DNA of 64,000 nt, from NCBI RefSeq assembly GCF_016924645.1, contig NZ_JAFFJV010000012.1:1-64000 (forward strand). The letters are read 5' to 3'. Below the pieces are notes generated by a model. It saw only the letters and a program-made list of their open reading frames with translations. It was not told where the DNA came from and searched no databases. This document shows, one piece after another, positions 59,129 through 64,000 of the stretch. How positions within the stretch are numbered: position 1 is the first letter of the stretch; each line of letters opens with the position of its first letter. Origin of the DNA: Rufibacter psychrotolerans (lineage in GTDB: Bacteria > Bacteroidota > Bacteroidia > Cytophagales > Hymenobacteraceae). The translations under genes and the position numbers were made by a program.

Positions 59129-60859
59129 ATGAAAATGAAACTACCCCTAACCATTCTTTCCGCCGCCCTGCTGCTGGCGCGGCAATCGCTTCGGGCAGTG
59201 AAGGGCACCCGCTCCTTCCCTCGTTTGCTAGCCCTCCTGATCGCCTGCTTCGCGCTGGGTCTGCCCACCCAGGCGCAGGACAAAACCGCCGAGCTGGAGA
59301 AGATCTTCAGCTGGGCCAGCAAGGAAAAGCCCGGCTGTGCGTGTGCGGTCTCGCAGAACGGAAAAGTGGTCTTTGACCGGGCCTACGGCGCTGCCGACCT
59401 GGAGCGCGAGGTGCTGCTCACGCCCAACTCCATCTTTGACATCGGGTCGGTGCGGAAGCAGTTCATTGCCGCGGCCACCCTGCTGCTGGTAGAAGAAAAC
59501 CGGCTCTCGCTTAGCCAGGACATCCGCAGCTACCTGCCCGAACTGCCCGACTACGGCCAGAAGATCACCCTGGACCACCTGCTCACCCACACCAGCGGCC
59601 TGCGGGACTGGACCGGGCTGCTGCCGCTGGCCAACGGCAAGCCCGATGCCCTCACCCTCATCCTGCGCCAGCGCGGCCTCAACTTCAAGCCCGGCGAAGA
59701 ATGGTCCTACTCCAACAGCGGCTACGTGCTCCTCACCGAGATTGTGGCCCGCACCAGCGGCCAGCCCTTTGCCGAGTTCGCGCGGAAGCGCCTCTTTGAG
59801 CCGCTCGGGATGGCCTCTACTTCCTACGTGGTGGAGATGACCGACGTGGTGAAGCACCGCGCCCTGGCCTACGAAAAGCAGAAAGACGGCTGGAAGCAGG
59901 ACATGTACTGGGGCAACGACCGCGGGGGCGGGGCCATCCTGAGCACCGCCGGCGACCTGGTGCGCTGGAACGATGCCTTCACCAACGGGAAGCTCAGCGC
60001 TTTTGTGAGTGCCAAGCTGCAGGAACCGGCCAAGCTGAACAACGGCCGTACCCTGGGCTACGCCCGGGGCCTGTTCCTGGAGACGCACCGCGGGGTGAAA
60101 GAAGTGTGGCACTCCGGCGGCGCGGCTGGCTACCACACCTGGCTGGGCCGTTTCCCCGAGCAGCAGATTTCCATTGCCGTGCTGTGTAATTCTAACGCCA
60201 TGCCCGCCACAGCCATCGCGGAGCGCGTAGCCGATTTGTTTGTCACCTACCCCGAGTCCCAGAAAGCGGTGGCCGGCACGCCCCCTGCCCTCACCGGCGA
60301 GGCCCTGCAGGAGGCCAAAAGCCACGCGGGCCTGTTCCTCAACGAGAAAACTGGGGAGTTGCTGCGCCTGGCAGTGGACCGCGACCGGTTCCGGGTGGCC
60401 GGTGGCCCCGTGCTGCTTCCCCTGGGCAAAAACCGGTACCGCCGTTCGGGCGCCTTCGTGCAGTACCGGTCGCAGGATGAATTTGAGCTGAAATACCAGA
60501 CCCCGGACCAATTGGAGCTGAAGTCCATGGAGGGCCAGACCACCCTCTACCGCCGCGTGCAACCCTACACCCCCACCGCCTCTGACCTGCAAGCCCTGCA
60601 GGGCCGCTACGTGAGCGATGAACTGGGCGCCTTCTTTGACCTATCAACCAGCAAAGAAGGGCTGAAAGGCCGCGCCAACGACGCGCCGGGCCCCGGCTTC
60701 ACCTTCACCCCCATAAACCGCGACACCTACCAACTGGCCGGCGTCACCGTGCGCTTCGTGCGCGACAAAGCCGGCAAAGTGGTAGCCCTTGACTACAGCA
60801 ACCCGGTGGTCCGCCACCTCCGGTTCACCCGCCTGAACGACCCCATCAGCCGCCGCTAA
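59129..60859 (+). CDS. Serine hydrolase, class C beta-lactamase fold, exported
   Basis: A 576-residue protein. A signal peptide ends near residue 48 (LPTQAQ) after an unusually long N-terminus. FDIGSVRKQF is the SxxK motif, YSNSGY is YxN, HSGGAAGY stands for KTG. A C-terminal beta domain of about 200 residues follows the catalytic domain (about 50-380). It may cleave peptides or esters in the periplasm. It has the operator palindrome upstream and so may belong to the same regulon as the membrane cluster. The start may also be the ATG at 59135. Confidence 0.88.
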   Translation: MKMKLPLTILSAALLLARQSLRAVKGTRSFPRLLALLIACFALGLPTQAQDKTAELEKIFSWASKEKPGCACAVSQNGKVVFDRAYGAADLEREVLLTPNSIFDIGSVRKQFIAAATLLLVEENRLSLSQDIRSYLPELPDYGQKITLDHLLTHTSGLRDWTGLLPLANGKPDALTLILRQRGLNFKPGEEWSYSNSGYVLLTEIVARTSGQPFAEFARKRLFEPLGMASTSYVVEMTDVVKHRALAYEKQKDGWKQDMYWGNDRGGGAILSTAGDLVRWNDAFTNGKLSAFVSAKLQEPAKLNNGRTLGYARGLFLETHRGVKEVWHSGGAAGYHTWLGRFPEQQISIAVLCNSNAMPATAIAERVADLFVTYPESQKAVAGTPPALTGEALQEAKSHAGLFLNEKTGELLRLAVDRDRFRVAGGPVLLPLGKNRYRRSGAFVQYRSQDEFELKYQTPDQLELKSMEGQTTLYRRVQPYTPTASDLQALQGRYVSDELGAFFDLSTSKEGLKGRANDAPGPGFTFTPINRDTYQLAGVTVRFVRDKAGKVVALDYSNPVVRHLRFTRLNDPISRR

Positions 60860-60881
60860 TTCCGGCTAAAGGCAATGTACC

Positions 60882-60939
60882 GCCCCACCACTGTTTAGGA
60901 CCTGTTTTCAGAAAAACAGGTCCTAAACAGTGGTGGGGC
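60882..60939. terminator. Perfect 27-bp palindrome after the serine hydrolase gene
   Basis: A 27-bp perfect stem with the 4-nt loop CAGA; arms begin GCCCCACCACTG and end in GTTTT/AAAAC. Its centre is the recurrent palindrome; the outer pairs are specific to this site. There is no T run, so whether it acts as a terminator is uncertain. Confidence 0.8.
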
Positions 60940-61052
60940 GGCCAGCTTTTCTCCTATTGTTAAGGAGGCTCAAGAGGATAAGGATTTCAAGTAGTAAGTG
61001 TCTTTTGCCGCTAAGCGTTGCTAATCACTGGGAGCCAATGATTGAAAAACAT

Positions 61053-61092
61053 TGAGTAATTGGAAGTACACCTGAGTAATTGGAAGTACACC
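61053..61092. repeat. 20-bp tandem duplication
   Basis: TGAGTAATTGGAAGTACACC occurs twice in direct succession. Confidence 0.9.
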
Positions 61093-61136
61093 TACTGCTT
61101 CTGATTCTTCTCATCCAAGAAGTTGCCAAAATCAAA

Positions 61137-61344
61137 CCCCTCGTTCGCCTCTGGCGAGTGTGCGCTATCAGGTGGCCTCTGGCCACCATGCACAGCAGGA
61201 TGTTTAGCCTACTAATATCTTATGCTTCCGTTTTACCCCTCTTTTTCCCAAAAACCAGCTAAAAACGCTTCCTCAACTTAAAATGCCTCCTCAACTCGGC
61301 CAGAGGCCGAAGCATAGCGCACACTCGCCAGAGGCGAGCGAGGG
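61137..61344. repeat. MITE-like inverted repeat, 208 bp
   Basis: Ends CCCTCGTTCGCCTCTGGCGA and the complement of CCCTCGCTCGCCTCTGGCGA, extended by GTGTGCGCTAT, frame the same kind of element as 15365-15507. Inner arms GGCCTCTGGCC and GGCCAGAGGCC add symmetry. Confidence 0.85.
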
Positions 61345-61557
61345 CGTAATGGTCGAAATGGGCGTAGTTGTTTTGTAGCGCCGCTCCTTGCTTACAGCAA
61401 TACGTATCCTTACTTTCTGAATAACGAACTATTGGCTTGAAAGCACATTCTGGTTCTGCCCGCTATAAAAAAACGCGTCCCTGACTAATGCGCTTCATCA
61501 GGCAGGGACGTGTTAATTGCCCGCACTCCGGCCAAGGGGTTGAGCACGGCGTAGCTG

Positions 61558-62706
61558 CTAATCCAGAATGGTAGTGGTAAACCGGATGTTTGCCTTTTCC
61601 AGCAAGGTGCCTGCTTCAGGGTTAACATCATCTTTGTATTTGGGCGAGAAGCTGGCCGTGGTTTGGTAGGTTCCGGGGGGATAGGTACTGGCATCCACCG
61701 TCAGGTTCACGGCCATGCTTTCGCCCGGCAATAACCCACCCACCTGCGTTCCGCCGAAGGCCCGCAGGGCAGTGAGGTTGGCCGGTACGTAGTTGGTATG
61801 GCTTATCCCGGCCAGGCTCAGTGCCTGGTTGCCCTGGTTGGTGATCTGCGCGACACCACTGAGGGTTCTGATGGCTCCCTTGGTCACGTGCGCGGTGGTG
61901 ATGTCGGGCTGCTCCACTTTGAACGGGTTCCGGACGTCCACAATCACCCTGTAGTACCCAGTGGATGTCCCCGTTTCTGAGCCGTTTTTCACGAAAACGA
62001 AGAATTGCCTGGGGTAGGCATAATCAATGCTCATGCCGGCCTCGGGGTACCTGGACGTGCTGTTCACCACCGGACTGCTGGGGTCCTGGGAGTAAAACAG
62101 CTGGTCTCCCCCGTGCCCTATGGTGGCCGTCAGGTTGGTGAAAGGGGTGCCCACCGGGACAAACACGTAGATACTACCCGGTCCTTTTTCGGGGGAAGGG
62201 TGCACAATCCTGGCGGCCTCCACATTGGCAGGCAAGCCCGGGTTCTTGGCTTGCTCAAAGGTAAAGGTAGCGATCTGCGAATAAGCCGGGTTCTCCGCCT
62301 CGGTAATGGTGACCTCATACCGCACCTTTTTGCGGGGGTCTAGCTCTGACGTGAGGGTATACACTACCGGCTGGCCCGCAAAATCCTGTACCTCGCCCAG
62401 GCGGGGCGAAACGGTGAATTTTTCAAGGTTGGCGTTCGTGGCCTTCGGGGTAAGCCTGAGCCTCGCGCTTACCCTGGGCACCACCAGGTTGATTCGGCCG
62501 GGGAAGATCTCCTGTCCATTCTGTACCACCGGGTGCGTGATGGCAATGTCTACGTAAGGGGTTTCAGCCACCTGGAAATCAGCGAACCGGGCCAGGGCAA
62601 GATCAACCTCCGGGGCTGGCTCCGAAGCATCTTCTTCACAGCCAAAAAGGAACACGAAAAAAGCGAACGTGTACGCTACTCTAAAAATGGGGGTTAAGGC
62701 TTTCAT
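61558..62706 (-). CDS. Lipoprotein with Ig-like/DUF5018-type domains
   Basis: A 382-residue lipoprotein; the signal ends FVFLFGCEED. Residues 70-135 (FTVSPRLGEVQDFAGQPVVYTLTSELDPRKKVRYEVTITEA) match the DUF5018-type module common in Bacteroidota surface proteins; further beta modules follow, and the end resembles an Ig-like fold. The function is unknown. ATG 62706 is preferred to the upstream 62730. Confidence 0.82.
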   Translation of the reverse strand: MKALTPIFRVAYTFAFFVFLFGCEEDASEPAPEVDLALARFADFQVAETPYVDIAITHPVVQNGQEIFPGRINLVVPRVSARLRLTPKATNANLEKFTVSPRLGEVQDFAGQPVVYTLTSELDPRKKVRYEVTITEAENPAYSQIATFTFEQAKNPGLPANVEAARIVHPSPEKGPGSIYVFVPVGTPFTNLTATIGHGGDQLFYSQDPSSPVVNSTSRYPEAGMSIDYAYPRQFFVFVKNGSETGTSTGYYRVIVDVRNPFKVEQPDITTAHVTKGAIRTLSGVAQITNQGNQALSLAGISHTNYVPANLTALRAFGGTQVGGLLPGESMAVNLTVDASTYPPGTYQTTASFSPKYKDDVNPEAGTLLEKANIRFTTTILD

Positions 62707-62928
62707 TGTTTTGGTAAACGAGTACAACAACTAAATGACACAATAACTACCTGCCTGGTGCTGTCGTCCGCCACTCGCCCATAAACTGCCACTTGGTGCG
62801 GAGTTTCGCCTATACGGGAGAGCCGCCGGAAGCCCATTGAAATAGTCTAAGGGAAGACCAGCATTCTTCAATCTTCCCCTATTGTTTTCCTGAAAATGAA
62901 TATCTGGATTCCGGACATGCGCTTCTGT

Positions 62929-62962
62929 TTCAGGCCTGTTTTCCTGAAATAGAGCAATAAAT
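62929..62962. repeat. Intergenic palindrome, decayed copy
   Basis: TGTTTCAGGCCTGTTTTCC with a damaged right arm. Confidence 0.35.
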
Positions 62963-62999
62963 AGCTAAGGAAGGTTTGCCCTTTTTACTGGCCTGCGCA

Positions 63000-63873
63000 C
63001 TAGTTAAGGGCGTGAGTAGCCAAAAGGTTATTTGGGGTTTGGCGTAGAGGCCTAGGGAAGGCTCCAGCGTGTGATAGACTGATTTTCTTGGGATAATCTT
63101 TAAGCCCAGCTCCTGCCCGGCAGCCAGAGGCTACCCGATAGCGCACACTCGCCAGAGGCGAGCGAGGGAACAACGGAATGGATGGAGTTAGGTTGATCTG
63201 GGTGCGAGAATGGGGGTTTCTTGGCTGAACCTTCTTGAACTCTAGGACTGTGAAGGCACGCGGCAGAGGTTTGTACAGTGCATGTTTACGGCAGTTGCAA
63301 ACTGCCCTCATAATGGATCCAAGTCACAGACTTGAACTATGTGTATTTTTTATTCTGAATGGACTGAAAATGGAAGACAATTCTACCTCAGGGTCTAACA
63401 TGCTCCAATAGAAAAGCGCCCCTACGAAGCCTTTTACTATGGCGCAGAAGTTCCTTCCGTGCCTTTCTACTTTCTATAGGAGCAGGTTAGGCACGCAAGT
63501 AAATCCGCGCCATTGAGAGACAAGGCCTTAGGTAGTAGCAGCGTGGCAATTCGGAGAGCCCTCACAGGTTTTGAAAACCTGTGAGGGCTTACGTTCTGAA
63601 GCGCTTCTGCTGCTAAAACGCTGCTATGCAAGTCCAAAGTTGGAAGATCCCGATCTCAGTCTTTGGCTCGAGCGCCTCGCTTGTGGCCCTTGAAAAGCTT
63701 AAGCTAAGAATAGGCTGCAGAGATGGGCCGCAAGGGCAGAGCGAGGGGCAAAGACGGGGCCCCGCGGCCGTGAGCGCACCAAGCAACCTATGCAACAACC
63801 CACCCCATAAATCAATAGACAAGCAGCACCACGCCAGCAAAAGACCAACCAGACCACAGACAAAGCAAGTATC
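63000..63873. repeat. Gap with three kinds of repeat
   Basis: No credible gene. 63139-63169 is a half copy of the CCCTCGCTCGCC element. 63439-63513 is an imperfect inverted repeat (ATGGCGC ... GCGCCAT) whose right arm matches 13-40. 63557-63589 is a palindrome (AGCCCTCACAGGTTTT, one G, then its complement). Confidence 0.7.
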
Positions 63874-64000
63874 CTAATTGAACACCACTTTCTGCACCAG
63901 ACGCTTCTCGCCGTACTCCAGCACCAGCATGTACGAACCCGGCGCCAGCTTGCCCCGCGTAATGGTCAGGGTGTGATGGCCGGCTGTGTACTTCTCCTTC
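63874..64000 (-). CDS. C-terminal part of a type IX secretion cargo protein
   Basis: The last 41 codons of a gene that continues beyond the right edge. The protein ends HTLTITRGKLAPGSYMLVLE...KRLVQKVVFN, which has the pattern of the T9SS type A sorting domain (LxxGxYxLxxxxxxxxxxxKxxx). It should be sent across the outer membrane; the cargo domain is outside the window. Confidence 0.85.
   Translation of the reverse strand, partial: KEKYTAGHHTLTITRGKLAPGSYMLVLEYGEKRLVQKVVFN

Noticed and set aside
59228..60592. 454-codon minus-strand ORF opposite the second serine hydrolase
   Set aside because: Composition typical of an antisense frame (Gly/Val/His/Gln rich) and no domain; SxxK and YxN motifs are on the plus strand.
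63613..63877. Two opposing ORFs of 75-83 codons near the right edge
   Set aside because: Short, overlapping on opposite strands, no motif, no promoter; in repeat-rich sequence.

Overview
The window looks like chromosome of a moderately GC-rich member of the Bacteroidota, most likely Cytophagales and plausibly Hymenobacteraceae (Rufibacter or Hymenobacter type). The evidence is Bacteroidota promoters (TTG, 19-20 nt, TAnnTTTG) in front of several genes, a type IX secretion C-terminal domain at the right edge, a large outer-membrane beta-barrel protein with an N-terminal carboxypeptidase-like domain, many lipoproteins, and few strong ribosome binding sites. The family-level call is inference.

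Layout. 0.1-4.6 kb: an FtsX-type permease and its ATPase (YbbP/YbbA type) divergent from a TesA-like lipoprotein esterase. 4.8-8.4 kb: a visibly AT-rich block of single-gene units, each followed by an attC-like inverted repeat and ending with an arr-type rifampicin ADP-ribosyltransferase; this looks like an integron-type cassette array without an integrase in view. 8.9-12.8 kb: a DUF2975/Xre pair, lipoproteins and two GNAT acetyltransferases. 13.1-22.7 kb, minus strand: a phenylalanine-hydroxylase homologue that has lost all three iron ligands, then trpEGDCFBA plus aroF read right to left. 22.7-32.6 kb: housekeeping and envelope genes, a long-form pyruvate kinase, RNase P RNA, bestrophin, carbonic anhydrase and a serine hydrolase. 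33-36.2 kb: pheA, an aminotransferase and an aroG-aroQ fusion in one operon. 36.5-47.8 kb: a PhyH dioxygenase, a sorbosone-type dehydrogenase, an alpha/beta hydrolase, the beta-barrel protein and a large FAD/Fe-S oxidoreductase. 47.9-49.8 kb: a second AT-rich island with an FRG-domain gene. 50-64 kb: metabolic and secreted proteins, a membrane-protein cluster with a winged-helix regulator, a second serine hydrolase, a lipoprotein and the 3' end of a T9SS cargo gene.

How the genes work together. The two aromatic operons each carry their own DAHP synthase, and both have ribosome-mediated attenuators that can be read directly: two tandem Trp-Trp leader peptides, each with its own antiterminator and terminator, ahead of trpE, and a Phe/Tyr-rich leader peptide ahead of pheA. 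The hydroxylase-like gene has a leader of the same design with an unfamiliar 31-residue leader ORF. This attenuator set, with the degenerate hydroxylase and the cassette array, is the most interesting content of the window.

The gaps between genes are rich in structured repeats: a recurrent palindrome of about 36 bp at gene ends, mirrored degenerate minisatellites (one inside the RNase P RNA gene), MITE-like elements and REP-like hairpins. I saw no tRNA, rRNA, CRISPR array or transposase gene.
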